Positions 41,170 to 50,206 of a stretch of DNA of 64,000 nt are shown here, in pieces (position 1 is the first letter of the stretch; the number at the start of each line of letters is the position of its first letter). Both the position numbers and the translations under genes were made by a program. The notes below the pieces were generated by a model, which saw only the letters and a program-made list of their open reading frames with translations, was not told the origin of the DNA and searched no databases. The DNA comes from Saccharopolyspora endophytica (GTDB taxonomy: Bacteria; Actinomycetota; Actinomycetes; Mycobacteriales; Pseudonocardiaceae): contig NZ_JAGPXE010000017.1 of assembly GCF_018070075.1 (NCBI RefSeq), positions 62,001-126,000 of the forward strand. Reading direction: 5' to 3'.

Positions 41170-42269
41170 TTCGCGACCTCCTGCTTCTGCTCGTCCTGCT
41201 GCTTGGCCGCGAGCAGGGACTGGTGGGTCGGGGCGTCCGGCACGTGCGCGGGCTTGAGCTTGGCGAACTCCTCGCGCAGCACCGGCACGACCTCCTCGCC
41301 GAGGATGTCGAGCTGCTCCAGCACCGTCTTGAGCGGCAGACCGGCGTGGTCCATCAGGAACAGCTGGCGCTGGTAGTCGCCGACGTTCTCGCGGAAGCTC
41401 AGCGTGCGGTCGATGACCTGCTGCGGGCTGCCGACGGTGAGCGGGGTGGCCTGGCTGAAGTCCTCCAGCGACGGTCCGCCGCCGTAGACCGGGGCGTTGT
41501 CGAAGTAGGGCCGGAACTCGCGGACTGCGTCCTGGGAGTTCTTGCGCATGAACACCTGGCCGCCGAGCCCGACGATGGCCTGGTCGGCCTTGCCGTGCCC
41601 GTAGTGCTCGTAGCGCTGCCGGTAGAGCCGCACCATGCGCTTGGTGTGCTCGGCCGGCCAGAAGATGTTGTTGTGGAAGAACCCGTCGCCGTAGTAGGCG
41701 GCCTGCTCGGCGATCTCGGGCGAGCGGATCGAGCCGTGCCACACGAACGGAGCCACGCCGTCGAGCGGACGCGGGGTCGCGGTGAACGACTGGAGCGGGG
41801 TGCGGAACTTGCCCTCCCAGTCGACGACGTCCTCGCGCCACAACCGGCGCAGCAGCGCGTAGTTCTCGATGGCCAGCGGGATGCCCTGCCGGATGTCCTG
41901 GCCGAACCACGGGTAGACCGGCCCGGTGTTGCCGCGGCCCATCATCACGTCCATCCGGCCGCCCGCCAGGTGCTGCAGCATCGCGAAGTCCTCGGCGATC
42001 TTCACCGGGTCGTTCGTGGTGATCAGCGTGGTGGAGGTCGACAGGACGAGGTTCTTGGTCTGGGCCGCGATGTAGCCGAGCATCGTCGTCGGCGAGGAGG
42101 CCACGAACGGCGGGTTGTGGTGCTCGCCGGTGGCGAAGACGTCGAGTCCGACCTCTTCGGCCTTGAGCGCGATCCGCACCATCGCCTGAATCCGCTCGGC
42201 CTCGGTCGGGGTCCGGCCGGTGGTCGGGTCAGTCGTCACGTCACTGACCGAGAAGATCCCGAACTGCAT
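41166..42269 (-). CDS. Luciferase-like flavin-dependent monooxygenase, CE1758 family
   Basis: 367 aa from the ATG at 42269 with AGGGAG upstream. TIM-barrel bacterial-luciferase fold: [31 protein letters not shown] near residue 42, [17 protein letters not shown] near 110, [20 protein letters not shown] near 180. The gene forms an ATGA-linked operon with its FMN reductase. Substrates of the CE1758 family are not established; the pair could oxidise a xenobiotic or organosulfur compound. The C-terminus is a Gln/Lys-rich tail. Confidence 0.92.
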   Translation of the reverse strand: MQFGIFSVSDVTTDPTTGRTPTEAERIQAMVRIALKAEEVGLDVFATGEHHNPPFVASSPTTMLGYIAAQTKNLVLSTSTTLITTNDPVKIAEDFAMLQHLAGGRMDVMMGRGNTGPVYPWFGQDIRQGIPLAIENYALLRRLWREDVVDWEGKFRTPLQSFTATPRPLDGVAPFVWHGSIRSPEIAEQAAYYGDGFFHNNIFWPAEHTKRMVRLYRQRYEHYGHGKADQAIVGLGGQVFMRKNSQDAVREFRPYFDNAPVYGGGPSLEDFSQATPLTVGSPQQVIDRTLSFRENVGDYQRQLFLMDHAGLPLKTVLEQLDILGEEVVPVLREEFAKLKPAHVPDAPTHQSLLAAKQQDEQKQEVAK

Positions 42270-42474
42270 TGTGAACTCCCTACTGAACCCGAGCCCGCTT
42301 TTTTGTACGAGCTTCAACTACTTCCGGGAACGAGTCTTCCCTACGAAGTATTCCAGGGGAACCACGGCACTCCTCCAAGGCGACGCAGGTCACATCCGAG
42401 CGCCTTCCCGAGCCGACTCACCGGTGGCGTGTGGGCACCCGGGGACGTCCGGCCCGCTGCGTAAGATGCCCGCC

Positions 42475-44331
42475 GTGGCGTCTCCTGAAACCGCGACCGA
42501 CCAGACCACCGAACCCCTGCAGGTCCTGCGACGAGTCTTCGGCTACGACTCCTTCCGGGGCACCCAGCAGGAGATCATCGACCACGTGGTCGCAGGTGGC
42601 GACGCCCTCGTGCTCATGCCCACCGGCGGCGGCAAGTCGCTGTGCTACCAGGTCCCGGCGCTGGTGCGCCCCGGAGTCGGCGTCGTCGTCTCCCCGCTGA
42701 TCGCCCTGATGCAGGACCAGGTCGACGCGCTCGGCGCGCTGGGCGTGCGAGCGGGATTCCTCAACTCCACGCAGAGCTACCAGCAGCGCCGCGACACCGA
42801 GGACGCCTACCTCAACGGCGAGCTGGACCTGCTCTACCTCGCCCCCGAACGCCTCCGGCTCGACTCGACGCTGGAGCTGCTCGCGCGCGGCGAGGTCGCG
42901 GTCTTCGCCATCGACGAGGCGCACTGCGTGGCGCAGTGGGGTCACGACTTCCGGCCCGACTACCTGGCGCTGTCCGTCCTGCACGAGCGCTGGCCCGACG
43001 TGCCGCGCATTGCGCTGACCGCCACCGCCACGCCCGCCACCCGGCAGGAGATCGCCACCCGCCTGCAGCTGACCGAGGCGCGGCACTTCGTCTCCGACTT
43101 CGACCGGCCCAACATCCAGTACCGGATCGCGCCCAAGAGCGACGCCCGCAGGCAGCTGCTGCAGCTGCTGCAGACCGAGCACCTGGGCGAGTCCGGCATC
43201 GTCTACCGGCTCTCCCGCGCCGAGGTCGAGCGCACCGCCGAGTTCCTCACCGCCAACGGCGTCACCGCGCTGCCCTACCACGCGGGCCTGGACAAGGCGG
43301 TGCGCGCGAAGCACCAGTCCCGGTTCCTGCGCGAGGACGGGCTGGTCATGGTCGCCACGATCGCCTTCGGCATGGGTATCGACAAGCCCGACGTGCGGTT
43401 CGTGGCGCATCTGGACCTGCCCAAGTCGATCGAGGGCTACTACCAGGAGACCGGTCGCGCGGGTCGCGACGGACTGCCCTCGACCGCGTGGATGGCCTAC
43501 GGCCTGCAGGACGTGGTGCAGCAGCGCAAGCTCATCGACAACTCCGAGGGCGACGAGGCGCACCGCCGCACCCAGAGCAGGCACCTGGACTCGATGCTGG
43601 CGCTGTGCGAGACGGTGAAGTGCCGGCGTTCGCAGCTCCTCGACTACTTCGGCCAGCCGGATTCGAGCCCGTGCGGCAACTGCGACACGTGCCTGAACCC
43701 GCCGGAGTCCTGGGACGGCACGGTCGCCGCGCAGAAGCTGCTGTCGACCGTCGTGCGGTTGCAGCGGGAGCGCAACCAGAAGTTCGGGGCCGGGCAGATC
43801 ATCGACATCCTGCGCGGCAAGAAGACCTCGAAGGTCGAGCAGTTCCGCCACGACGAGCTCAGCGTCTTCGGCGTGGGCGCCGACATCAGCGACAACGAGT
43901 GGCGCGGTGTGATCCGTCAGCTGCTGGCCCAGAGCCTGCTCGCCGTCGAAGGCGATTACGGCACGCTGGTGCTCACCGACACCAGCTCCGAGGTGCTGCG
44001 CCGCGAAGAGCCGCGGCAGGTGTGGCTGCGCACCGAGCCCGCGAAGAAGCCCGCGGCCAAGGCGAAGGCCCGGGATTCCAAGCGGGTGCCGCAGGACATG
44101 CCGCCCGAGGTCGAGCCGGTCTTCCAGAAGCTGCGCGCGTGGCGGATGGAGGTGGCCCGCGAGGAGGGCAAGGCGCCGTTCATCATCTTCCACGACTCGA
44201 CGCTGCGGCAGATCGCCACCGTCGCACCGTCGACGTTGGACGAACTGGCCACGATCAGCGGCGTCGGCGAGGGCAAGCTCAACCGCTACGGCCAAGGCGT
44301 GCTCGACGCCTTGGCCGCCCCGGAGGAGTGA
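42475..44331 (+). CDS. recQ: RecQ-type ATP-dependent DNA helicase
   Basis: 618 aa from GTG 42475. I prefer this start because TAAGAT (42462-42467) sits 7 nt before it, the layout of a leaderless promoter, and the alternative ATG at 42466 falls inside that hexamer. Helicase motifs: motif 0 [14 protein letters not shown], Walker [17 protein letters not shown] box [18 protein letters not shown], motif [14 protein letters not shown]. RecQ-Ct follows with a Zn site (Cys in [12 protein letters not shown] and [13 protein letters not shown]), then a winged helix and a C-terminal HRDC domain ending [11 protein letters not shown]. 3'-5' unwinding in recombination repair. Confidence 0.94.
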   Translation: MASPETATDQTTEPLQVLRRVFGYDSFRGTQQEIIDHVVAGGDALVLMPTGGGKSLCYQVPALVRPGVGVVVSPLIALMQDQVDALGALGVRAGFLNSTQSYQQRRDTEDAYLNGELDLLYLAPERLRLDSTLELLARGEVAVFAIDEAHCVAQWGHDFRPDYLALSVLHERWPDVPRIALTATATPATRQEIATRLQLTEARHFVSDFDRPNIQYRIAPKSDARRQLLQLLQTEHLGESGIVYRLSRAEVERTAEFLTANGVTALPYHAGLDKAVRAKHQSRFLREDGLVMVATIAFGMGIDKPDVRFVAHLDLPKSIEGYYQETGRAGRDGLPSTAWMAYGLQDVVQQRKLIDNSEGDEAHRRTQSRHLDSMLALCETVKCRRSQLLDYFGQPDSSPCGNCDTCLNPPESWDGTVAAQKLLSTVVRLQRERNQKFGAGQIIDILRGKKTSKVEQFRHDELSVFGVGADISDNEWRGVIRQLLAQSLLAVEGDYGTLVLTDTSSEVLRREEPRQVWLRTEPAKKPAAKAKARDSKRVPQDMPPEVEPVFQKLRAWRMEVAREEGKAPFIIFHDSTLRQIATVAPSTLDELATISGVGEGKLNRYGQGVLDALAAPEE

Positions 44332-44384
44332 CCGGGCGTTTAGACTTCGCGTCTGAGAACGGGTTTTCGGAGGAAGCGGGGCAG

Positions 44385-45188
44385 ATGAGCGACTGGACGG
44401 CCGGCACTCCACTTCGAGGCGTGAACACCACGGTCGCGCACAACGCGCGGGTGTGGAACCACTGGCTGGGCGGCAAGGACAACTACGAGGTCGACCGCAA
44501 CGTCGGCGACCACATCCAGGACATGTTCCCGCTGATCGCCGACGTGGCCCGCGCCGACCGCGCCTTCCTCAAGCGCGCGGTCGCCCACCTGGCCGGTGAG
44601 GCCGGCATCCGCCAGTACCTCGACATCGGGACCGGGCTGCCGTCGGCCGACAACACCCACCAGGTGGCGCAGCGGATCGCCTCGGACTCGCACGTCGTCT
44701 ACGTCGACAACGATCCGCTGGTGCTCACCCACGCCCGCGCGCTGCTGACCAGCTCGACGCTCGGCCGCACCGACTACATCGAGGCCGACGCCCGGCACCC
44801 GGGCGAGATCCTGCGGGCGGCCTCGCGGACGCTGAACCTCCAGAGCCCGGTGGCCGTGATGCTGCTGGGGATCCTCAACTTCATCCCCGACACCGCCCAG
44901 GCCACCGCCATCGTCAGGCAGCTGGTGGAGGCGATCCCGTCCGGCAGCTACGTGGTGATCAGCCACCCGACGACCGAGCTCGACGGCGAGGCCAACCGGG
45001 AGGCGATGGCGTTCTGGAACGACAACGCCACTCCCCCGATCACCGCCAGGGGCGGGGACGAGATCGCGGCGTTCGTCGAGGGCCTCGAGGTCCTCGAGCC
45101 CGGGATCGTCTCCTGCGCCCGCTGGCGCAACCCGGACGAGTCCGAGCCGAGCGTCCCCCAGTACGGCCTGATCGCCCGCAAGCCCTGA
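44385..45188 (+). CDS. S-adenosyl methyltransferase, PF04672 (DUF574) family
   Basis: 267 aa, ATG at 44385 after GGAGGAAG. Signature NARVWNHWLGGKDNYEVDR near residue 18, the SAM-binding QYLDIGTGLPSADNTHQVA near 80, YVDNDPLVLTHARALL near 105 and VMLLGILNFIPD near 155. This family is greatly expanded in actinobacteria, mostly without known substrates. TAGACT at 44341-44346 looks like a -10 element, giving a short leader. It follows recQ by 53 bp but is probably separate. Confidence 0.92.
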   Translation: MSDWTAGTPLRGVNTTVAHNARVWNHWLGGKDNYEVDRNVGDHIQDMFPLIADVARADRAFLKRAVAHLAGEAGIRQYLDIGTGLPSADNTHQVAQRIASDSHVVYVDNDPLVLTHARALLTSSTLGRTDYIEADARHPGEILRAASRTLNLQSPVAVMLLGILNFIPDTAQATAIVRQLVEAIPSGSYVVISHPTTELDGEANREAMAFWNDNATPPITARGGDEIAAFVEGLEVLEPGIVSCARWRNPDESEPSVPQYGLIARKP

Positions 45189-45195
45189 GGGCGGG

Positions 45196-46185
45196 TCACC
45201 TCTCGCTGTCGAGCTGGGCCATGAACGCGGTCGGATAGCGGTCGCCACGCACCGCGTCGCGCGGGATGAGCTCGTCGATCCGCGCGAGGTCGCCCGCGTC
45301 GAGCGCGACGGCGTTGCTGCCGATCATCGAGTCGACCTGCTCCAGGCGCCGCGCGCCGACGACGGGCAGGACGTCCTCGCCCTGCGCGGCGACCCAGGCG
45401 ATGGCCAGTTGCGCGACGGTCGCGTCCTTCTCGGCCGCGATCTCGCGCACCCGGTCGACCAGCGCTTGGTTGTGCTCGCGGTTGCCCTCCTGGAAGCGGG
45501 GCATGAACGACAGGCCGCCGCCGATGGCACCGCTGCCGCCGATGAGCCCCCGGGAGAGCACGCCGTAGGCGGTGATGCCGATGCCGAGCTCCCGGCAGGT
45601 CGGCAGGATCTCGTCCTCGATCGTGCGGGTGAGCATCGAGTACTCGATCTGCAGGTCGCTGATGGGTGCCGCGGACGCGGCGCGGCGGAGGGTGTCCGCG
45701 CCGACCTCGCTGAGGCCGATGTGGCGGACGTAGCCCTTGTCGACCAGCTCGGCCATCGCGCCGATGGTCTCCTCGATGGGGACGTCGGGGTCGAGCCTGG
45801 CGGGCCGGTAGACGTCGACGTGGTCGACGCCGAGGCGCTGCAGGGAGAAGTGCAGGAAGTTCTGCACCGCCTCGGGACGCGCGTCGATGCCGAGCGAGGC
45901 GCCGTCCGGCCCGCGCATGGCGCCGAACTTCACCGAGAGCACGACCTCGTCGCGGTCCCGTTCCCGGAGCGCGCGGCCGATGAGCATCTCGTTGTGGCCG
46001 TGACCGTAGAAGTCGCCGGTGTCGAGGACGTTGCCCCCTGCGTCGAGGTAGGCGTGGATGACCTTCAGGCTCTGGTCGTCGTCGGTCCGGCCGTAGACGC
46101 CGGACAGGCCCATGCAGCCGAGTCCGGGCGAGGTGGCGGTGGGACCGGTGACGCCGAGGCGGCGGGTGGTGAGCTGAGCTGTCAT
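45196..46185 (-). CDS. Aldo/keto reductase with altered catalytic-His position
   Basis: 329 aa TIM-barrel AKR. Catalytic Asp/Tyr are in LDTGDFYGHGHNE near residue 52 and the Lys in VVLSVKFGA near 82. At the position of the family His (typically DLYYQHRVD) this protein reads DVYRPARLD, so the His is replaced by Ala. A subfamily with the same YRPARLDP wording exists, so it may still reduce substrates with altered kinetics. C-terminal NADPH motif LPVVGARRLEQVDSM near 277. Divergent from the MmyB-type regulator, which probably controls it. Confidence 0.88.
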   Translation of the reverse strand: MTAQLTTRRLGVTGPTATSPGLGCMGLSGVYGRTDDDQSLKVIHAYLDAGGNVLDTGDFYGHGHNEMLIGRALRERDRDEVVLSVKFGAMRGPDGASLGIDARPEAVQNFLHFSLQRLGVDHVDVYRPARLDPDVPIEETIGAMAELVDKGYVRHIGLSEVGADTLRRAASAAPISDLQIEYSMLTRTIEDEILPTCRELGIGITAYGVLSRGLIGGSGAIGGGLSFMPRFQEGNREHNQALVDRVREIAAEKDATVAQLAIAWVAAQGEDVLPVVGARRLEQVDSMIGSNAVALDAGDLARIDELIPRDAVRGDRYPTAFMAQLDSER

Positions 46186-46277
46186 GCCACCACCGTGGCC
46201 GCTCCCGCCGAGGGCGCACAGGCCCGCTTCATCCAGGGACGCGCGCTCCCTGGCTGCCGGGCGCGGTCAGGTCGAGA

Positions 46278-47132
46278 ATGGGTGGCGTGATCGACCGACC
46301 GGGACTCGCCGACTTCCTTCGCCGCCGCCGCGCGCTGCTGCGCCCGTCCGACGTCGGCCTGGCCGAGGGGCTCCGCCGGCGCACCCCGGGTCTGCGACGG
46401 GACGAGGTCGCCCAGCTCGCCGGGATCTCCACCGACTACTACACGCGCCTGGAGCAGCAGCGCGGTTCGCACCCGTCCGAGTCCGTCGTGGCCGGTCTGG
46501 CGCGCGCCTTGCGGTACGACCTGGACGAGCGCGACCACCTGTTCCACCTGGCCGGCCTGACCCCGCCGCCGCGCCGCGCGGGCGGGCACGTCCGCCCGGG
46601 CCTGATCAGCCTGGCCGACCGGCTCACCGACGTCCCGGTCGTCATCTGCACCGACCTCAACGAGGTCCTGTGGCAGAACCCGCTGGCCATCGCCCTCATG
46701 GGGGACCACCGGTCGTACCGGGGGCGGCATCGCAGCATCGTGTGGCGCTGGTTCACCGAACCCGAGGTGCGGGCCGGGATGCCCGGCGAGGACTGGACGC
46801 ACAACTCGGCGGCCCAGGTCAGCGACCTCCGCGCGACCTACTCCCGGCGCGCGGGCGAGCAGGACATCACCAGCCTGGTCGAGGACCTGCTGGAGTGCAG
46901 CGAGGAGTTCCGCGAGCTCTGGGAGCGGCACGAGGTCGGAATCCGCCACCTGGACCGGAAGCGCTTCATCCACTCCGAGGTCGGCGTGGTCGAGATCAAC
47001 TGCGAAACCCTGCTCACCCCGGACTCGGACCTCAAGCTGCTCGCCTACTTCCCAGCGGAGGGCACCGACGCCAGGGAGAAGCTGGACCTGCTCCGGGTCA
47101 TCGGCACCCAGGACCTGCACCCCAGCCCCTGA
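46278..47132 (+). CDS. XRE-family regulator with MmyB-like ligand domain
   Basis: 284 aa (a GTG at 46287 is an alternative start). N-terminal HTH of the HTH_31 type: LADFLRRRRALLRPSDVGL and RDEVAQLAGISTDYYTRLEQ near residue 40, followed by RGSHPSESVVAGLARALR. The C-terminal MmyB ligand-binding domain carries DLNEVLWQNPLAIAL near 125, SIVWRWFTEP near 155 and LLTPDSDLKLLAYFPAEG near 255. In this family the C-domain binds a small hydrophobic ligand. The divergent aldo/keto reductase, 92 bp away, is the likely target. Confidence 0.9.
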   Translation: MGGVIDRPGLADFLRRRRALLRPSDVGLAEGLRRRTPGLRRDEVAQLAGISTDYYTRLEQQRGSHPSESVVAGLARALRYDLDERDHLFHLAGLTPPPRRAGGHVRPGLISLADRLTDVPVVICTDLNEVLWQNPLAIALMGDHRSYRGRHRSIVWRWFTEPEVRAGMPGEDWTHNSAAQVSDLRATYSRRAGEQDITSLVEDLLECSEEFRELWERHEVGIRHLDRKRFIHSEVGVVEINCETLLTPDSDLKLLAYFPAEGTDAREKLDLLRVIGTQDLHPSP

Positions 47133-47502
47133 TCCCGCAGTGACCCCGCTCACGCGCCAGGGCGTGCAATCGAACACCGGCGCGACCGAAAAGGCGCTCT
47201 GACCAGGGACTTCTTGCTCTTGTGGCTGACGTCACGCGCGCTCGTGCGCGCAGGCGTTTTCGCTGGTCGCACATGAACACCTTCAGTTACCCTCCGCAAT
47301 CGATCAGGGGTAGCAGGCCTGTGTATCCCCTGTTCGCGTGAAGGCATCTTGAAGCTGCGACTACCCCTGGTTACCTTCGATGAGGCGAGTTACGGAAGGG
47401 TCACGGCGGCAGCCGTCCCCGACGACAGCCGGAGCCCCCGAACGGTTGGGACCGCTTCCGCTCGCACCCCCGGACAAGCCCTGCGCTCCCGAAAGGAAGG
47501 TC
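47133..47502 (+). other. Long structured upstream region of a small secreted-peptide gene
   Basis: 370 bp without a gene. It holds a strong hairpin with outer arms CAGGGG (from about 47307) and CCCCTG (to about 47334) enclosing CAGGCCTG, plus CTACCCCTGG at about 47362 that could pair with the same arm, so alternative structures are possible. Position and structure suggest a 5' leader or riboswitch, but I could not match it to a known class (c-di-AMP, c-di-GMP and cobalamin signatures not found). Confidence 0.4.
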
Positions 47503-47697
47503 GTGTTCCGCCAGCGTCTTCTCCAAGTGCTCCCGGAGTCCGTTCGCGAGGACCCCACCCGCCTGACGCATGGTCTCGCCGCTGCCGCGGTCCTGGCCAT
47601 GGCCACCATCGCCCCGACGGCTCAGGCGCTCGCAGCACCCACCCCCGAACCTGCGCCCGCCGTCGCCCCCGCGGCGGTGTCGCAGACCTCCCCGTAA
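47503..47697 (+). CDS. Small secreted peptide, 64 aa
   Basis: GTG start after AAAGGAAGG. Positive N-region (MFRQRLLQVLPESVREDPTR), hydrophobic stretch LTHGLAAAAVLAMATIAPTA, cleavage likely after ALAAP, then a short Pro/Ala-rich mature part ending SQTSP. It may be a small secreted factor or the vestige of a larger secreted protein. The clean hairpin 15 bp after its stop supports a real gene. No homologue recognised. Confidence 0.55.
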   Translation: MFRQRLLQVLPESVREDPTRLTHGLAAAAVLAMATIAPTAQALAAPTPEPAPAVAPAAVSQTSP

Positions 47698-47711
47698 GAA
47701 CCCCACGATCT

Positions 47712-47750
47712 GAGGTGGACCGGAATGCCACCCCACTTCCGGTCCACCTC
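47712..47750. terminator. 14-bp bidirectional hairpin
   Basis: GAGGTGGACCGGAA (47712-47725) pairs perfectly with TTCCGGTCCACCTC (47737-47750), between the convergent stops at 47697 and 47764. Confidence 0.85.
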
Positions 47751-47763
47751 TCACCAACTCAGC

Positions 47764-47949
47764 TCACCGACGCCGCCGCTTGCCGTCGAACGTGTAGCGC
47801 CCCGGCCCCGGGGTGTCGATGGTCGTCTTGCCGTGCGTCATGTTCCGGCTGAACCGGCCGAGCTTGAACCCCCACGACGTGATCCGCGTGTTGTGGACGT
47901 TGAGGTAGATCGGCCCCAGTCTCACCCTCCTGTGCAGGTGAAATCCCAT
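47764..47949 (-). CDS. Small DUF4236-like protein
   Basis: 61 aa from the ATG at 47949, with GGAGG 8 nt upstream (an alternative start is GTG 47958). MGFHLHRRVRLGPIYLNVHN resembles the N-terminal repeat of DUF4236 proteins (pattern MGFRFRKSxKLGPGxRLN). The C-terminus is basic (DGKRRRR). Proteins of this type often accompany mobile or phage-derived genes; no mobility gene is seen here. Function unknown. Confidence 0.55.
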   Translation of the reverse strand: MGFHLHRRVRLGPIYLNVHNTRITSWGFKLGRFSRNMTHGKTTIDTPGPGRYTFDGKRRRR

Positions 47950-48281
47950 TTCTCGCACCTCCGCAGTACGTTCGCTTCACCGCTCGCGAGCCGAACCCGC
48001 GGCGAGCCGGGCACAAACCCCAGCAAATCACACATCGGACACCTCCAGCCACAAAGTCGATCTTCGCCGGTCACTCGCCCCACCCCGAGCGCGAGTGACC
48101 GGCGACTTCGGCGGCGAGGCGGCACGCTCATGAGCAGCGGTCACCGGGCGCGAGGAACGCCGGAGCATCGCGACGGGTGTTCGAGGACCGACGCGCGGCC
48201 CGTTACGGTAGCTTCCCTACCGCTGGGTAGGGCTTGCTCGTTGTGGGAACGCAGGGTTGCGTCGTTGTTCGAGGTCGACAG
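47950..48281. other. Intergenic region between the DUF4236-like and acyltransferase genes
   Basis: 332 bp holding the divergent promoters. An inverted repeat CCCTACC-GCTG-GGTAGGG (48215-48232) lies 50 bp before the acyltransferase start and could be an operator. No further gene supported. Confidence 0.45.
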
Positions 48282-48899
48282 ATGAACCGTTGGATGGGCC
48301 GGCTGACGCGGGCTTGGTGGCAGTGGGCGCGCAACGGCGCCGCCATTACCGCGCGGACCCGGGAAGGCCGCCGGTTCGGGTCGATGGGAGCCCGCAGTCA
48401 TCTCGCGTTCCCGCAGGGAGCGCTGACCGGCTCCGAACGCATCCACATCGGCTCGGACTGCATCATCAACGAGCACTCGGTGCTCTCCGCGGGTCTGCCC
48501 GGAGCCGATCTGGGCGACGGCGATCCGATGATCGTGCTGGGTGATCGCTGCGTGCTCGGTCGCAACTCCGAGATCCTGGCGATGTCGTCGGTGGTGCTCG
48601 GTGACGACGTGTGGACCTCCAGCCGCGTGACGATCGTCGACCACCACCACCGCCACGACCTCACCGACGTGCCCGTCGCCGCGCAGTGGCCGCTGCCCGT
48701 GCGCCCGGTGACCATCGGTTCCGGGACCGTGATCAGCACCGGATCGGTCATCCTCGCCGGGGCTCAGATCGGCGAGAACTCCATCGTCGCCTCCGGCGCC
48801 CAGGTGACGGCCGGGACCTATCCGCCCAACAGCGTGCTGGCCGGAGTTCCCGCGCGCGTCATCCGCACCCACACCGCCGTCGAGGCCGACGCCGTCTAG
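48282..48899 (+). CDS. Hexapeptide-repeat (left-handed beta-helix) acyltransferase
   Basis: 205 aa from the ATG at 48282. Imperfect hexapeptide turns run from IHIGSDCIINEHSVL near residue 46 through VTIGSGTVISTGSVILAGAQ near 145 to VLAGVPARVIRTH at the end, the pattern of CysE/maltose-acetyltransferase-like enzymes. HHHRHD near 125 probably contains the catalytic His. Such enzymes O-acetylate sugars or antibiotics. Its stop overlaps by 4 bp the stop of the convergent DUF445 gene. Confidence 0.87.
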   Translation: MNRWMGRLTRAWWQWARNGAAITARTREGRRFGSMGARSHLAFPQGALTGSERIHIGSDCIINEHSVLSAGLPGADLGDGDPMIVLGDRCVLGRNSEILAMSSVVLGDDVWTSSRVTIVDHHHRHDLTDVPVAAQWPLPVRPVTIGSGTVISTGSVILAGAQIGENSIVASGAQVTAGTYPPNSVLAGVPARVIRTHTAVEADAV

Positions 48900-50131
48900 C
48901 TTGCGAGGAATTCCAGGGCGAGGACCTGCACCTCGCCGACGCCGAAGCCCAGCAGCGCGCCGGTGGCGATGAGCATCCACTCCTCCTCGCGGAAGGCCGG
49001 GCGCAGCAGCTCCTCGAACTCGTCGGCCTCCAGCTCCTGCATCTTGCTGACCAGGGTGTTGCGGATGTCCATGGCGTCGGCGGCGTAGTCCTCGACGTAG
49101 CTCATGGTCTCCGGCAGCCTGCTCATCACCATCTCGGCGATGCGGCCCTTGAGGTCCTGGTAGCGGCGCCCGCCGACGGCGAAGACCACCAGCGGTTTGG
49201 CGATGCTGGTGCGCCTGCTGAGCTCCTCGTCGACCTTGCGCGTCACCAGCGCCAGCACCTTGTCCGACAGCGGTCCGCGCATCACCTCTTCGATGACGTT
49301 GCGCGGGGTGACGATCTCCCTGGCGATCAGCTCGCCGTACGCCTCGGAGACCTCCTTGCGGCGCTTGAGGAACAGGCCCTGCCACTCGAAGAGGCCGAAG
49401 TAGGTGGTCGGCTGCTGCGGCCGGAAGATCATCTTCAGCGCGAGCCAGTCGGTGAACCACCCGGTGAACAGGCCGAACAGCGGCATCAGGATCGGCGCCT
49501 TGAACAGCACCCACGCCGACATCTGCACCAGGCCGATGATGAAGCCGAACACCGCGCCGGAGCGCCGGATGAACTGGAACTCCTTGCCGCCGGCCTCCAG
49601 GAAGATCCGGTTCAGCAGCTCCTTGTCCCGCACGAGCGCGGTGACGACCATGGACTTGAGGTCGAAGACGTTGTCCACATCGGACTTGATCTCGTCCATG
49701 ATCTCGGCCAGCATGCGCGGTGCGTCGTTCTGCACCCGCTGGATCATGGCCCGCCGCACGATCTTCGGCATCGCCTCCCACACGCCGGGCTGGTAGGTGG
49801 AGCCGACCTCCTCGACGATCTCCTCGATCGCGTGCCGGAGCGGTTTCTCGACCTCGGCGACGATGCGCTCGGGGTCGAGCCGCTCGACGACCTCCTGCGG
49901 ACTCAGGAGCTGTTCGGTGAGCGTGTCGCAGGCGATGCCGGCCATCTTCGCCGCGTGCTTGGGGACGATGCCCTGCCAGCCCAGGAACGGCTTCTTCCCG
50001 CGGAACTCCACCGGGTAGAACATCATCTTGATCGCGAGGATCTTGGTGACGTAACCGATCAAGGCGGCCACGAGCGGGATCGACAGGTAGAGCATCCAGT
50101 GCTCGCCGAAGTCCTGGAGGATCGCGCCCAT
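48896..50131 (-). CDS. DUF445 membrane protein
   Basis: 411 aa. The family's internal duplication is visible: a hydrophobic segment followed by GYVTKILAIKMMFYP then GWQGIVPKH near residues 24-60, and GWFTDWLALKMIFRP then EWQGLFLKR near 225-260. Hydrophobic helices lie at the N-terminus, around 190-230, and at the C-terminus. DUF445 (PF04286) proteins are inner-membrane proteins of unknown function. Apparently a single-gene unit. Confidence 0.88.
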   Translation of the reverse strand: MGAILQDFGEHWMLYLSIPLVAALIGYVTKILAIKMMFYPVEFRGKKPFLGWQGIVPKHAAKMAGIACDTLTEQLLSPQEVVERLDPERIVAEVEKPLRHAIEEIVEEVGSTYQPGVWEAMPKIVRRAMIQRVQNDAPRMLAEIMDEIKSDVDNVFDLKSMVVTALVRDKELLNRIFLEAGGKEFQFIRRSGAVFGFIIGLVQMSAWVLFKAPILMPLFGLFTGWFTDWLALKMIFRPQQPTTYFGLFEWQGLFLKRRKEVSEAYGELIAREIVTPRNVIEEVMRGPLSDKVLALVTRKVDEELSRRTSIAKPLVVFAVGGRRYQDLKGRIAEMVMSRLPETMSYVEDYAADAMDIRNTLVSKMQELEADEFEELLRPAFREEEWMLIATGALLGFGVGEVQVLALEFLAS

Positions 50132-50206
50132 CTCACACCCTTCCCCGGAAAACCCCGAAACCGCCTGCGCACCCCGCCGCAGTGGCTGCGACCATACCTG
50201 TCGCGA

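Noticed and set aside
47133-47502. c-di-AMP (ydaO) riboswitch in the leader of the small secreted peptide
   Set aside because: I could not find the conserved ydaO core elements; the region is structured but unclassified.
47725-48285. Plus-strand 186-codon open frame
   Set aside because: It overlaps the terminator and the better-supported DUF4236-like gene, has no ribosome-binding site and no family resemblance.
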